A stretch of DNA of 64,000 nt from Nemophila menziesii (Eukaryota; Streptophyta; Magnoliopsida; Boraginales; Hydrophyllaceae): positions 3,888,501 to 3,952,500 of the forward strand of contig JARWIR010000035.1 in assembly GCA_029959085.1 (NCBI GenBank). Direction: 5' to 3'. The translations under genes and the position numbers were made by a program. The notes under the pieces are model-generated. The model saw only the letters and a program-made list of their open reading frames with translations. It ran no database searches and had not been told where the DNA came from. Positions 23,891 to 35,559 of this stretch are shown here, piece after piece (positions within the stretch are counted from its first letter, which is position 1; every line of letters begins with the position of its first letter).

Positions 23891-25866
23891 TACGCGTTTG
23901 TAAGGTTATAAAGGAAGAGGTTAGTTCTAGTCCGAATTTCTCAATCCTTAAACCTCACTTTCTTTCCCAAACCTCTCCCAACTCCATTAAAGCTTAAACA
24001 AACCTTCACCTAACATCAAGACACAACCAAATCACCACGAATTCAAATCTAAATCCTTCCCTACATCAACACAAAGAAAATTCAACTATCCAAATCATAT
24101 CAAAACATCTAGAATCTAAGAATCAAGAGCTTAAATTCTCAAAATTCATCCAATTGGAGGATGAGAAACAAGAGATCTCTAGAGTGTTATTGATTGGGAT
24201 GGAGCACAAGAGGATGTAAGGGATAGCGAAGTTGGTGATACATGGAGTTTACATACAAGGAAATCACTGCATCATGTCTTGGGTATTAATCAAGCGAGGC
24301 AATAGCCTCGAAGAGTATGTTTTCTTTCTTCCTTACCATTTTCTCTATATGCACTATTTTCTATTTTTATTTTATTGAGTCTTTTCGAGACGTGGGGACA
24401 CGAATCATTTTTGAGTTGGGGGTGGGGATTCGTTGTCCCTCATCTCCATTTTTATGTGATTTACTGTTTTTTTAGAGAAATTTGAAAAATTTGAAATTTT
24501 TAAGAGATGGATTAGATGTAGAATGTGTTTAATAGCTTGAAAGCATAAGCTTAGTAAGTTGATGATAGAAAGTAGTATGTTTATCAGCTGCTTTATTTTG
24601 TATGCTTTGAGTATTTGCAGGAAAACACACATTGATAGTAAATAAAATATTAGTTAGCAATGCGATAGAAAGTATGTTCGATCTCAGGGATCCATGAGTG
24701 GTGTGTAGGCCGTGAGATCTAAGCTAGTTGATGAACCCATAAAATGAACATGCTAAAGGTAAGAGAATGACGAAATTACATAGTTTAGAAAGTGATTAAG
24801 GCAGTTCTTTCATAAGCCCTTGTTGCCTTTTAGCTTGCTGACCATTTTATTATTATATATCCTTCTCAGCCCCTTCTAGCCTTTCCAAAGTCTTTTTATT
24901 AGCCACATTATAAGCCATATCCCTTTAGTTTATTAGGCATTTCCATATGACCCGCACTCGAATCGCGATGCATAGACAATTGTTTTAGAGCTTGAGTTTG
25001 GGGTGGTGGGTCCACCATTATGGGAAATATTCTTGGGTTGGGATTTTTGAGCTTATTAAGTGTGCTCTGTTCTATATATTGATGATGATTCATAGGTTTA
25101 TTATATTGTAACCCTTTGCCGGGGTAATAGTAAATGAAAAAGAAGCTACGAGCTAAAGTTATGAAAAGGCATAATTTATGAAAAAAATAGCGTGATATCT
25201 CAACATCAAAAAGAGGATCATAGCTATACAAAAGAAAAAAATTGAAATGAAAAGAATATATATTTAGACCGGCAAAGAGGAATTTTTATGTGAACATCTT
25301 ATTGCTTTAATTGGGTTATTGGGGATGCTAATTTGTGCATCAAGGAATTCATTGGGTTGAGTGAGAACGTTTTACGAGAGTAACTCAAGCTCTAGGGCGA
25401 TTCGTTGATGGCTAGTGAGGAGTGAGCCAAAAGCTCACTCTAAATTATCCAAATATACTTATCATACCGTCCCTAAGCCAACATTACAACCCTAAAGACC
25501 TTTTGATTCTTTGCTATGTAATCTAGAAGTGATTGAGCCGTTAGAGATTAGTTAAGTGGATCTTTGGATACTAGTGAAGTTTGATGAACAATCTATAGCC
25601 TCCCTGGTGAACTGAGTAAAGATCCTCTCCTTCTTACATTGCGAAACTAATCCAATCTTGAATTCAAGCCGTGTTGATTGTAGATATTGACAAGTGTGCA
25701 GGTATGTAGTTTGTAGATATTATTACATGAAATTTTCTAAGTAGTTTCTTTGAGTTTATTCTATATATTCTGCTATCTTCTTCTCCCCTGTGCTTCATTG
25801 ATATAACTGATATTTTAGAGACTTCCCTATGTTTTTGTTTTTATTGTATCGGGACGATACAAGTTT
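23891..25866 (+). other. 3' internal non-coding region of the inner element
   Basis: I see no gene. The part from about 24400 to 25866 resembles the minus-strand 3' region of the outer element (17123-18480). Short frames here look spurious. Confidence 0.7.
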
Positions 25867-25879
25867 GAGTTGGGGGTCT
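25867..25879 (+). other. Polypurine tract of the inner element
   Basis: GAGTTGGGGGTCT abuts the TGATG start of the 3' LTR at 25880. It serves as the plus-strand primer in LTR retrotransposons. Confidence 0.88.
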
Positions 25880-27640
25880 TGATGTCTCCCTTTTTGGTCT
25901 AAATATAAGCCCGTAGGAGACATCATTTTAGGATGAAATTGGTCTTTTTATATTGCCTTTAGTGCTTAAATTGCAATATTACACTTTCTTTCCTTGGAAT
26001 TAGACTATTTGCATTTATAGAGCTTTTGTGCGTTAATTTACTTATTTTTAATGCAAAGTTAGTAGGTTTATGAATTTCATGAGAAACCAATCCAAGGAGG
26101 AGAAGTGAGAATTAAAGTCTTAGAATATTTCTAGTGTGCTTAGTCGAGTTTCCTGAATTTAAATTGCACTTTCCTATTTCTATGTCTTGTTTTAATGAAT
26201 TATTATTTTTAAAGCATATGCGGTTTAATTATTTATTTAATGTGAAGCTTTAGATATAATATGAAAATAAATTAGATGCTAAATCAATTCTAAGGAGATA
26301 AGGAAAGAAGATCTTGAAGAAATCTGGAGATAGAAGGAAGTAGAGTTCAAATAGAAAAAGGAAAAAGCTGCCTTGTGAATCTGAAATTTCAGCCACGTTT
26401 TAAAGATTAAATCTTAATTAAAGATTGACATGGATTCGGGACAAGTGGTCTGCACCAATAGAAAGCTCTTTCCAAGACAAGCAGTTTCATATATTGGAAC
26501 TCCTCAAACGGATAAGTATTGAAAAAGATATGACCAAATCAAATCAGCAGCAAAATCTTACCTTTCCTGGAATTTAGGGTTACGAATTAAAGAGTCCTTG
26601 ACTTGTCTTCCACTCCAAGTAATTCGACCTAACACCTATAAATACCAGCTCTAAACCTTAGAAAATCATCCCTTGGCTGCATAAGCTTAATATACACAAA
26701 TAATTCATCATAGAAGCAATCAAGAGGATCTAGAGGAGGAAGAAGCAAGAGCTAGAGCTTAACTACATCAATTCAACACTTCTCCATCTCTATTCTTTGG
26801 GTAATTTAGTATTAGATCTATTTTGTCTATGAGGTATTTCTAAACTATTTATTCAAGAAGTTTTAGTATGCATAATTTTTCTTTAGGATTGTAATTATAT
26901 GAACCATTGAATATTGTTTTTCTGTTTTAATTTGAATCTGGGATTTTAGTATTTAATTGAATTGGTTATTAATTTCCATTGACTATATTCTTGTTCTTGT
27001 TCACTATCATTGACGTCGCGAATCAAGGGTAGGTTTTAGTAATTAGGCTATTCCATATAGTGGCGTATGGATCACCTTGACGGGGGGTTTAATTACATAA
27101 ATAGAATATAGACGCGTGGTATCCGTTATTTGACTCTGACGGGCTTGACTAACCACGTAGACAATGAGGTAAAATAGTATTCATCTGAAAGTAGCTTATA
27201 ATCGCCCTGACGGGGTTTGTAATACCGTAGGATAGCTTCTAGGTCCACCCTGACGGGGGCTAGGAGATAATAGATTCCCGACTATTGTGAAATTTCCCAT
27301 TCACCCTCATTCTTAGTAATCATAGATTCAATAGGATAGATTCATACTTGCATATCCTTATCTTTCTTGCATAATTATTTATTGTTTATTTTATTGTCTA
27401 TTTTATTATTTAGTTAATTAGAAAACAAACACCTTTATTATTTATCTTTTTATCTTTATCAATTAAAACTATCTATTCTGATATTGAACGCAAATTTAGA
27501 ATAACTTCTTAGAACCCTGTGGAGACGATAATCCCGATTTTACTTATCTATTACTTGGTACGACCCGTACACTTGCGGTCTGTGGATCCTTTATCCCTTT
27601 GATTTTATTTTATTATTTTATAACACACAAGGACCCACCA
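25880..27640 (+). repeat. 3' LTR of the inner element
   Basis: It is 1761 bp, runs from TGATGTCTCCC to CCCACCA and is about 97 percent identical to 20257-22015 by eye. Its last 425 bases are repeated at 1-425. A TATA box lies at 26637-26644. Confidence 0.95.
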
Positions 27641-27645
27641 CTTGC
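27641..27645. repeat. Target site duplication CTTGC, right side
   Basis: It matches 20252-20256 and marks where the inner element entered the outer one. Confidence 0.92.
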
Positions 27646-28070
27646 GTCAATGCTGACGCAATGGTCAGAGAGTCTCTCGTCATTGGCCGGCTAGCAAGTC
27701 AGTTGGTCGGCATGCTGGCGGCGTGTCGCTGGGGCAATATGAGACGCAATCATGCTGTGTCAAAGCTGACTTAGTGGTCAGAGAGTTGGGGTCTTCACCT
27801 CGTTTGGCCGGTATGCCGGCCAGCTCGCCGGCTAGCCGGTCAGACTTGTTGTTGACTCCATATTTTTTTTCGTTTTCTCGTCGTTATGACCCCAAACTCA
27901 TGACCTTTTTACCCCTGAAATCATAAAAAACAACTACCCTTCCTTATTTCATAATATTAAACACTAAATTTAACGAAATCAAACTAATTTACACTACAAA
28001 AATTGAAATACTTAAACTAATATACAAGAAATTGGCTTTTGTTTAACGTCGTTAAGCTCGATGGGTTACC
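27646..28070 (-). other. Post-pol spacer of the outer element, upstream part
   Basis: There is no gene. The half toward 27640 holds a GC-rich cluster of GGCCGGTATGCCGGCC- and GCCGGCTAGCCGG-type dyads (27680-27845). The rest is A+T-rich. The inner element is inserted at the edge of this cluster. Confidence 0.7.
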
Positions 28071-29222
28071 TCACGCTTCTAAGGAGCTTCGAGGATGTGG
28101 ATCATCTGAGCGATTGGTGTCTTCACCTCCATGGTATATCTTTAATCGATGACCGTTCACCATGAATGTACGGTTCTCGCGTGGATGTTCTATCTCTATC
28201 GCCCCATGAGGTGTAACTTTGGTCACAATATAAGGTTCCGACCACTTTGATCTTAATTTACCCGGATAATTGCTGAACTTTGAGTTATACTTCAATACTT
28301 TCTGTCCCACCACAAAGTTCTTCTCATGAATCTGATTATCATGCCATCGCTTAGTTTTTTCTTTGTAAAGTTTAGCATTTTCATAAGCATGTAATCGGAA
28401 TTCATCAAGCTCATTAAGTTTCATCATTCGATTCTGGCTAGCTAAATTAGGATCTAAGTTTAACTGTGCAATAGCCCAATATGCACCCATTTCAAGCTCA
28501 AGAGGTAAGTGACATGCCTTACTATAAACCATTCGATACGGGGATGCACCAAATGGGGTTTTGAACGCAGTACGATAAGCCCACAATGCATCGTCTAACT
28601 TCATTGACCAATATTTTCTCGTAGGACCGACAGTCTTCTCAAAAATAGATTTAACCTCACGATTTGAGACTTCAGCTTGACCATTGGCTTATGGATGATA
28701 AGCGGTAGATATACGATGTCTTACCCCATACTTCTCTAGAACTGTCTTCAAATACTTATTCACGAAATGAGAACCTCCATCGCTAATAATTACTCTCGGT
28801 GTACCATGTCTAGTGAAGGTGTGTGACTTCAAAAACTTAATTACTACTCGCGAATCATTGGTTGGTAGAGCAACAGCCTCTACCCACTTGGACACATAAT
28901 CAACAACTAATAAGATGTAAAGGTTACCGTTAGAAGGAACGAACGGACCCATAAAATCTATACCTCAAACATCAAATATCTCTACTTCAAGAACATTATT
29001 ATGTGGCATTTCATCCCTCTTGGATATATTTCCCGTAAATTGACATCTTTCACATCTCTAAACATATTCATGCCAATCTTTCATAATAGAAGGCCAGTAA
29101 AAACTTGATTGTAATACCTTAACAGTAGTTCGATCTCCTTTAAAATGTCCACCATAAGGTGAATCATGACACCCAGCTACAATTGCTTCAGTTTCTTCCT
29201 TTGGTATACATCTTCTCACCAT
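28071..29222 (-). pseudogene. Integrase region of the outer element
   Basis: On the minus strand the order is: an HHCC zinc motif (HDSPYGGHFKG, then RCERCQF), the core with GIDFMGPF (first Asp), SDGGSHF (second Asp) and NGQAEVSNRE (Glu), and the C-terminal domain ending near HRLKIYHGG. All three catalytic residues can be read. However, in-frame stops break the protein at the residue before GIDFMGPF, inside the zinc motif, and at 28686-28688 just before NGQAE. The order RT, RNase H, integrase is that of Ty3/gypsy. The copy at 426-2276 shares these stops. Confidence 0.92.
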
Positions 29223-30015
29223 CTAATCAACACATACTTTGTAGAGGAAAGGTTCTTCCCAAAAGAATTGTCTAGCACGTTGAGCTAATCTTTTTCTTTC
29301 TTGATAAGTAGAACCTTCAGGGAAAGAACCACTTACAATTAAATTCGCAATTTCGGCATACCAAGGAGTATTATCTAGGTGAATCGCGAATAAGCTCTCA
29401 TCAGGAAATTCTTCTCTAACTACTTCAGGTCCACCATTTGAATCTGACCCTTCAAGACGACAGAGATGATCTGCAACCTGATTTTCACAACCCTTTCTAT
29501 CTTTAATCTCTAAATCGAATTCTTGAAGCAATAAAACCGATCTTATCAACCATGGTTTAGCATCTTTCTTTTCCATAAGACATCGAATAGCCGAATGATC
29601 TGTATAAACAACAACTTTTGCTACAAGGAGATAGGAACGAAACTTATCGAATGAATAAACAACAACAAGCAATTCTTTCTCTGTAACAGTATAATTAATT
29701 TGAGCACCATTGAAAGATTTGCTTGCATGGTATATCGAATGAAATATCTTATCTTTTCTTGGGCTTAAAACAGCACCCATCGCTAATTCACTAGCATCAC
29801 ACATAACTTCAAATGGTAAATTCCAATCCGGTGGTAAAACAATAGGAGCAGTAATGAGTTTTTCCTTGATTGCTTTGAAGGCCACCATGCAATCTTTATT
29901 GAAAAGGAATTTGGTGTCCTTCTCAAGTAAGTTACATAGTGGTTTAGCAATCTTAGAAAAGTCCTTGATGAACCTCCTATAAAATCCAGCATGGCCCAGA
30001 AAACTTCTCACCCCT
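29223..30015 (-). pseudogene. RNase H region of the outer element
   Basis: An open frame of about 260 codons belongs to the element; the frame's apparent start lies inside the MITE at 30025-30215. It begins in the RT connection ([19 protein letters not shown]). It then shows the Ty3/gypsy RNase H pattern with [12 protein letters not shown] (Asp), [20 protein letters not shown] (Glu) and VYTDHSAI (Asp), and ends in [11 protein letters not shown]. The MITE separates it from RT, and a stop near 29223 separates it from integrase. Confidence 0.92.
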
Positions 30016-30024
30016 TTAACAGAA

Positions 30025-30215
30025 GAGTAATGATATATGTCACCCTTTTTCATGTCACCCTTTTATCACCCTTCTATATATATGTTTTTATTTCCTTGAA
30101 TAGAAGATAGAGAAAAATTAAATAGGATAGAGAAATCCATTCATTGGTACATGTAGGCATACACGTAGGAGGTGATAAAAGGGTAATACAAAAAGGGTGA
30201 CAAATATCATTACTC
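30025..30215. mobile_element. 191-bp Mutator-type MITE
   Basis: It is flanked by a perfect 9-bp target duplication TTAACAGAA (30016-30024 and 30216-30224). The terminal inverted repeats begin GAGTAATGATAT and continue with GTCACCCTTTTT, and an internal TCACCCTTTTATCACC stretch extends the inverted pairing. A 9-bp duplication with long inverted repeats is typical of Mutator-like elements. It has no coding capacity. It lies inside the outer element's pol, so it arrived after the outer element did. Confidence 0.9.
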
Positions 30216-30224
30216 TTAACAGAA

Positions 30225-31024
30225 ATAGGGCGTGGAACATTTTTAATTACCTATATCTTCGCGCGATCAACCTCTAAACCAACACACGAAACCTTGTGAC
30301 CCAGTACGATACCTTCTCAAACCATAAAATGACACTTCTCCCAATTTAAAACCAAATCACTTTCCTTGCATCTAATCAACACTTTCTCCAAATTCTCTAA
30401 ACACTTATCAAAATCATCACTGAATACAAAGAAATCGTCCATAAATACCTCAAGGAAGTTGTCAATATCCCAGAAGATTGCCATCATACATCTTTGAAAC
30501 GTAGCAGGTGCGTTACACAACCCAAATGGCATTCTGCGGTATGCAAAAGTACCAAAGGGGCATGTAAAGGTTGTTTTGTGTTGATCTTCAGGTGCCACGT
30601 AGATTTGATTATATCCGGAATATCCATCTAAAAACCAGTAATACTCTCTACCAGCTAATTTGTCTAACATTTGATCAATGAAGGGAAGCAGAAAATGATG
30701 TTTTCTGGTGGCCTTGTTCATTTTATGATAATCCATACAAACTCTCCAACCAACCACCATTCTTGAAGGAATAGTTTCATTTTGATCATTAAGAATTGTT
30801 GTGATTCCTCCTTTCTTCGATACACACTGAACTGGACTCACCCATTCACTACTCGAAATGGGATAGATAATCCCTGCGTCTAACAACTTAATCACCTCTT
30901 TCTTTACAACTTCCTTCATGGCTGGCATTAATCTCCTTTGACCTTCAACTGAGCGTGCGTTGGCATCTTCAAGAATTATTTTGTGTTTGACAATAGGAGG
31001 GGCTAATGCCTTTGATGTCGGCAA
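30225..31024 (-). pseudogene. Reverse transcriptase region of the outer element
   Basis: An open frame (31024-30317) holds the Athila-type RT: VVKKEVIKLLDAGIIYPIS, WVSPVQCV, a GWRVCMDY motif, LDGYSGYNQI, MPFGLCNAPATFQRCM, and the catalytic FMDDFFVF box in place of the usual YxDD. It runs out near 30317 at a stop, with RT connection sequence continuing to the MITE. The frame upstream of 31024 is shifted. Confidence 0.93.
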
Positions 31025-31169
31025 TAGTCCACCCTATCGCTTCTTTGTTAGCTCTTAACACACGCAACAGTTTATCTTCTTGAGGACCTGTTAAATTTGC
31101 TGAAACAATAACAGGTAGAGTTCAAATAGTACCTAAATACGCTTACCTCAAGTGTGATGGCAACGGATT

Positions 31170-31469
31170 CTATTCCAATTGCGGAGGAGATTCGATTGAA
31201 GGTTTCTTTTTAGGTACAATTTCCCCCGGTTCTCTCATAGGTTCATAGGCTAGACGCCTATACTTTGGATTCTCAGAGTTAAGAGCTGCCACTATTTCGG
31301 CAAGCTCTTCCATCAATTCAGGTTGATCTAATGTCAAGGCTGCCTGCAAAACATCATCATAAGTAAATTCATTATATACCTCTTGCGTGGCATGCTCAAT
31401 TACATCCATTCGGAAACAATCCTCTTGAGAATCTGGAAACTTCATAGCGCGGAATACAATGAACTTCAC
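31170..31469 (-). pseudogene. Protease to RT linker of the outer polyprotein
   Basis: It reads KFIVFRAMKFPD and EDCFRMDVIE, then an acidic helical stretch. This is the segment that joins protease to RT in Athila polyproteins. A stop precedes it, and it is out of frame with RT. Confidence 0.75.
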
Positions 31470-31505
31470 TACCTCGTCTTGGATTCACATCGTTAATTCA
31501 CCGTT

Positions 31506-31795
31506 CTATACATCAATCAAAGTACGCCCCGTGGCTAGGAATGGTCTTCCCAAGATAATGGGGACATTCCTATCCGCGTCGTATTCAAAAATAACAAAAT
31601 CAACAGGAAATACTAAAGTACCTGCCTTGACGAGGACATCTTCAATTCGGCCTTCGGGATGTGCAAGAGATCGATCCGCCATTTGCAAGACCATAGAGGT
31701 GGGTCTTGCTACTCCAATTTTTAATTTATCAAAGATTGACTTGGGCATAAGATTAATGCTTGCACCCAAATCACACAGTGTTTTACCTTTCCATT
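31506..31795 (-). pseudogene. Retropepsin-type protease of the outer element
   Basis: It shows CDLGASINLMPKSIFDKL with the catalytic Asp, then VLQMADRS, IEDVLVKAGTLVFPVDFV and the closing ILGRPFLATGRTLIDV. These match the Athila aspartic protease. The domain itself is open and only the flanking frames are broken. Confidence 0.9.
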
Positions 31796-31910
31796 CTTCT
31801 CCAATTGAAATAGGAATTGTGAAACTCCCAAGATCAAGTAGCTTAGGAGGTAGCTTACTCTGACAAATAGCACTATATTATTCTGGTAAACCAATCATCT
31901 CGTTGTCACA

Positions 31911-33859
31911 CTACAGCCTTTTATTAGTGAGGGCTCTTTTCAAAAACTTCGTACACTTGGGTATATCTCGGATAGCTTCTAATAGCGGAATATTAATGCT
32001 CAAGCCTCTCACTCTATTAAAGAACTTTTGATATTCGGCTAAATCACCTTTCTGTTGAACTCTAGAAGGAAATGGTGGAGGAGGGCGATTTACAACATCA
32101 TCCTTCTTTTTCGAAATTTCAACAGGTCGCTCGACTTCCTCAACTTCATCATCTTTACTCTTTTTCACCACCTCCTTTTCTTTTCTAATAACTTCTTTCT
32201 CTTTCATAACAGGGAAAGGTGGTGGAGGAAGATTCTTATCGCTTCTGAGAGTCACATCATTACAATCTTCTTTCTGTACAGGATTTTCTGTGTCACTAGG
32301 GAGTTGCCCTTGTGGACGCTAATTTAAGCGTTTCGTCATTTGTGCAATTTGATCCTCTAACATCTTGATGTGTGCTTCAGAAGCTTGTTGTCTTTGGGCT
32401 GATTGTGTGTGAAGTGTAATCAAACTTTTTACGGTTTTCTGAAGATTACTCGCACCTTCTTGTGGTTGAGCAGGTAAGGCTTTTTGGTTCATGGTTTCAT
32501 TGTAATTTTCTTGAGGAGGTTGTCTCTGAACACTATCCCCCTTAATAATTATTTTGAGGTCTTGGATTATAGTTGTTACCTTGGGGACGCGGCTGATATG
32601 CGTATGTGGGATTGGCTGCCCCATTAGGATTTGAATATCGAAACCCAGGATGGTTTCTGTTAGCCTGATATCCATTACCATTCGAATTAAAATTTCCTTT
32701 GTTGGAGACAAACATCACGGATTCTTGATTATTCTGAAAATTCTCCCAAACATGATCGTTCACACCACAATACTCATATCCATACACCTATTGTGTAGCG
32801 TATACCTCAACTCTTTTATTCGAAAAACCTTCCTTCACGGCCAACGTAAGTTGCCTCAACTGTTGTTCTAATGTGGTTTGTATTTTGTTCTCTAGGGAAG
32901 TGAACTTCTCTTCGATGTTAACATTATTAACTCCCCCTTTAACTGGTGTTCTCACAGTATTCCACCCTACTTCATTATCGACTGTTCTATCCAAAATAAT
33001 TCTTGCATAAGCGGGTTGAACTCGGAGAAACGCACCACCACATAATAAATCTAAATCTTATCTTGAACTCCCCTCAAGACCGTTATAGAAAAATTTCAAT
33101 TGTTGTTGTTCTGAAAGGTCATGATTGGGGACTCTTCGTAAGCATTTATGAAATCTCAACCAACTTCTACCCAACGCTTCATCATACTCTTGTCAGAAAT
33201 GTGTTAACTCGAGTTGAGCATCTAACCTCATGTTGGACGGATAATATCTGTCGTAAAACGCAGCCTGTAACAGTTCCTAATTCGTAATCTTTCCTGTTTC
33301 TTGTGAATCATGCCAATCACTTGCCCCATATATTAAAAAAAATCTGAACGTAGCAAAATACATTTTTTACTCCTTGCATAATGTATGAATCGCATATTTG
33401 CATAAATTTTTGCACTGCGCGAAGTGGATGTTCACCGGGCTTGCCACGAAATTTTCCATAATTCTGAAACTGAGCTAGCATACCAGAATCTGGACGGAAT
33501 CTCGGAACATCGATATTAGCTGGGCCAATCCCAAGAGGAGGGGCAAGGAATGGTTCTCGTGCTGGACTGGTAAGAAACCATGGGTAAGCTATTTGAACAT
33601 GAACTGGAGGATTAGGATTGACAGGTGGAACCGGAGGATTAGGAATGACTGGAAGCACTAGTGGCTGACCATTCGTGTTTAGCTGAAATCCTGGGTTCTC
33701 TTGGTTATGAAGGTTAATATTATCTATTTTGTTTGCTAGTTCTTCTACTTCTTGTGCTTCTTGTTCTTTCCTTCTCTTGTTAGCAAGTCTGACTAATGAT
33801 TCCGGATTATCAAGGATCGGAGGTAATGGCTCAAGATCCTTAGAGAGTCTTCTTCGCAT
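31911..33859 (-). pseudogene. gag of the outer element
   Basis: The start is ATG 33859, about 100 bases after the primer site. The first frame (to 33317) has a charged N-terminus (MRRRLSKDLEPLPP), a proline-rich stretch and the start of the gag core (FRGKPGEHPLRAVQKFMQICD). The core then shifts frame. Pieces at 32994-32788 and 32787-32542 hold a helical segment and a degenerate zinc-knuckle region (YCGVNDHVWENF) followed by an Asn/Gln/Pro-rich tract with RNHPGFRYSNPN, typical of Athila Gag. Further pieces reach 32319 and then 32255-31911 (TLRSDK, a Lys/Glu-rich linker, then IRDIPKCTKFLK). At least three shifts or stops are present. Confidence 0.85.
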
Positions 33860-33960
33860 ACACCAAACCTAAAAACCTGAAAAAGATGAACAAACAAGCA
33901 TAAAACTGAAAAATAAAAATGCAACTAACACTAAAGGATAAACACCAGGGTCACACGCTA

Positions 33961-33981
33961 CCGTCCCCGGTAGCGGCGCCA
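33961..33981 (-). other. Primer binding site of the outer element, tRNA-Asp type
   Basis: On the minus strand TGGCGCCGCTACCGGGGAC follows the 5' LTR within a few bases. It is the same primer type as in the inner element, with a somewhat better match to tRNA-Asp. Confidence 0.9.
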
Positions 33982-33986
33982 AAACT

Positions 33987-35554
33987 TGGTGGTCGTGTGT
34001 TCTAAAATAAATGCAATAAAGATAGGAGAACCACAACCGCAAGTGTACGGTTGTCCCAAGTAATATAAGTGATAATACGGATTCGTTCTCAGAGACAGAA
34101 TGGTTGACTCTAATACTTATCAAATAGTGGTTAATTGCACGTGATAACAAGTAAATGATTTTATGATTTGTTTGTTTGGTTTTCTAATGCTAAGACAATG
34201 AATTCAAATGTTAAATTAATACAAGTAAATAATTAGACGCAACAAAATAAAGTGTTTACGCAAGATGAGAAGGCAGTACTTGAGAGACGCTAGGGTGCCA
34301 CCTAATTATCATTCATTTCAAACATTGTTTAAGGGACAAAATGGTAAATTTATATTAGTCGGGATTCAGAATTCTCCTTACCCCCGTCAGGGTGGACTAA
34401 GAAGCGGCTCTCAAGTGCTACAAACACCGTCAGGGTGATTATAGTCCACTCTCAAGTGATTAAGTTTATTCTACCCAATCAGCCATAGGATTAATTACGC
34501 TCGTCAGAGTCAAATAACTTCTATCCTACATTCATTAACTAGTTCGGTACCTAGACCCCCCGTCAAGGTGATCCAATCGCCACTAATTGGAATAGCCTAG
34601 ATATTAAATCCTTTTATCAATTGATCACGTCAATAATAGTAAATAAGCGCAAATTAAAAAAATATACGAACCCAATTTGATTTAAATAATAAATATCCCA
34701 AATTCAAACATATGAAACGAAATCAAATTGGGATTAACCCATTATGCGTTCTCAAGTACTAAATTTAATTAGCTCATACTAATGCAGAAAACTAAATTAA
34801 AATAAATAAAATTGTTCATATTGTTTTACAGAAAGAATTAAAATAAAAACCTAATTGCGGAATAGATTAGCTGTGATTTTAAGATATAGACCGTCTCCAG
34901 CTCTGTAGCTTTTCTGCTTCCTTGCCTTGACTTCTCTCTGATGTTTTCTTTTGTAAAAAGTGAATTGTGTGTAAAATAGAAGTCAAAACCCTTATTTATA
35001 CTCCAAAATTAGGACTTGGCCTTTGGGTAAAGTTTTAAATGAAATAAGAAAGGCCCAAGTCCATTATCTTAGCCCAAAATCCTGTAACTGCTGCACCACC
35101 TTCACTAAAACAGCTCTAGCCGTCTCGTTTCAACCCGGATTGACCTCATTCTAGTTGCTAAAGTTCCGTAACTCAATGGGGCACGTTTTCTCTTCACAAG
35201 TAAGCGGCTAAATCTTTTCTTTAGTGGCTCGAAATTAGCAATATTTGCAAACTTTTGAGATTTGTAGCTTTAAAATATCAACTTTTTTGGGATTTGTCTT
35301 CATGCTTTGACTCCATATCACGATCTTTGACTTTATTCTCGGATTCCTCTTCTAGCTAACATTCAAAACCTACAAACTTTTCACTAAAATACACAATATT
35401 ACGCGCAAAAGCTTAATAAATTAAAAATGCTAGAAATAAAAAAGGAAAATCGGATTATTGCATATTTAGTCCAAAAGTCTATCAAAATAAACGAATAAAC
35501 ACCAAAAATGATGTCTCCCTAGGGCATAAAATTAGCACATTTAGGGAGACATCA
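33987..35554 (-). repeat. 5' LTR of the outer Athila-like element
   Basis: On the minus strand it runs from TGATGTCTCCC (35554) to a CCACCA end at 33987. It is 1568 bp. A TATAAATA motif lies at about 34992-35000 on the minus strand, and four TGACG-context repeats lie at 34385-34565. Length and base differences from the 3' LTR show that the insertion is older than the nested one. Confidence 0.94.
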
Positions 35555-35559
35555 ATAAC
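35555..35559. repeat. Target site duplication ATAAC, right side
   Basis: It matches 15580-15584. Confidence 0.9.

Larger units (their letters stand above)
20257..27640 (+). mobile_element. Non-autonomous Ty3/gypsy-type LTR retrotransposon, nested in the outer element
   Basis: This structurally complete element of 7384 bp has LTRs of 1759 and 1761 bp, a perfect 5-bp target duplication CTTGC, a tRNA-Asp-type primer site, one open reading frame and a polypurine tract. It lacks protease, RT, RNase H and the integrase core. The LTRs differ at roughly 50 positions by eye, about 3 percent, so it is younger than its host, whose LTRs differ more and in length. Primer site, polypurine tract, LTR start and 3' internal region resemble those of the host, suggesting that an Athila relative supplies the enzymes. 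Confidence 0.95.
15585..35554 (-). mobile_element. Athila-like Ty3/gypsy retrotransposon, minus strand, with a nested element
   Basis: The element has two LTRs of about 1.5 kb, a 5-bp target duplication (ATAAC), a tRNA-Asp-type primer site, gag, protease, RT, RNase H, integrase, a post-pol gene and a polypurine tract, all on the minus strand. It spans 19970 bp. Removing the inner insertion (20257-27640) and one copy of its target duplication leaves about 12.6 kb, a normal size for Athila elements that carry an extra gene after pol. The polyprotein order and motifs (CDLGASINLMP, GYSGYNQI, MPFGLCNAPATFQRCM) fit the Athila lineage. All genes carry stops or shifts, so it cannot move by itself. 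Confidence 0.95.

Noticed and set aside
24908..25231. 107-aa minus-strand open frame in the inner element
   Set aside because: It is antisense to the element in a non-coding region shared with the outer element, and shows no family pattern.
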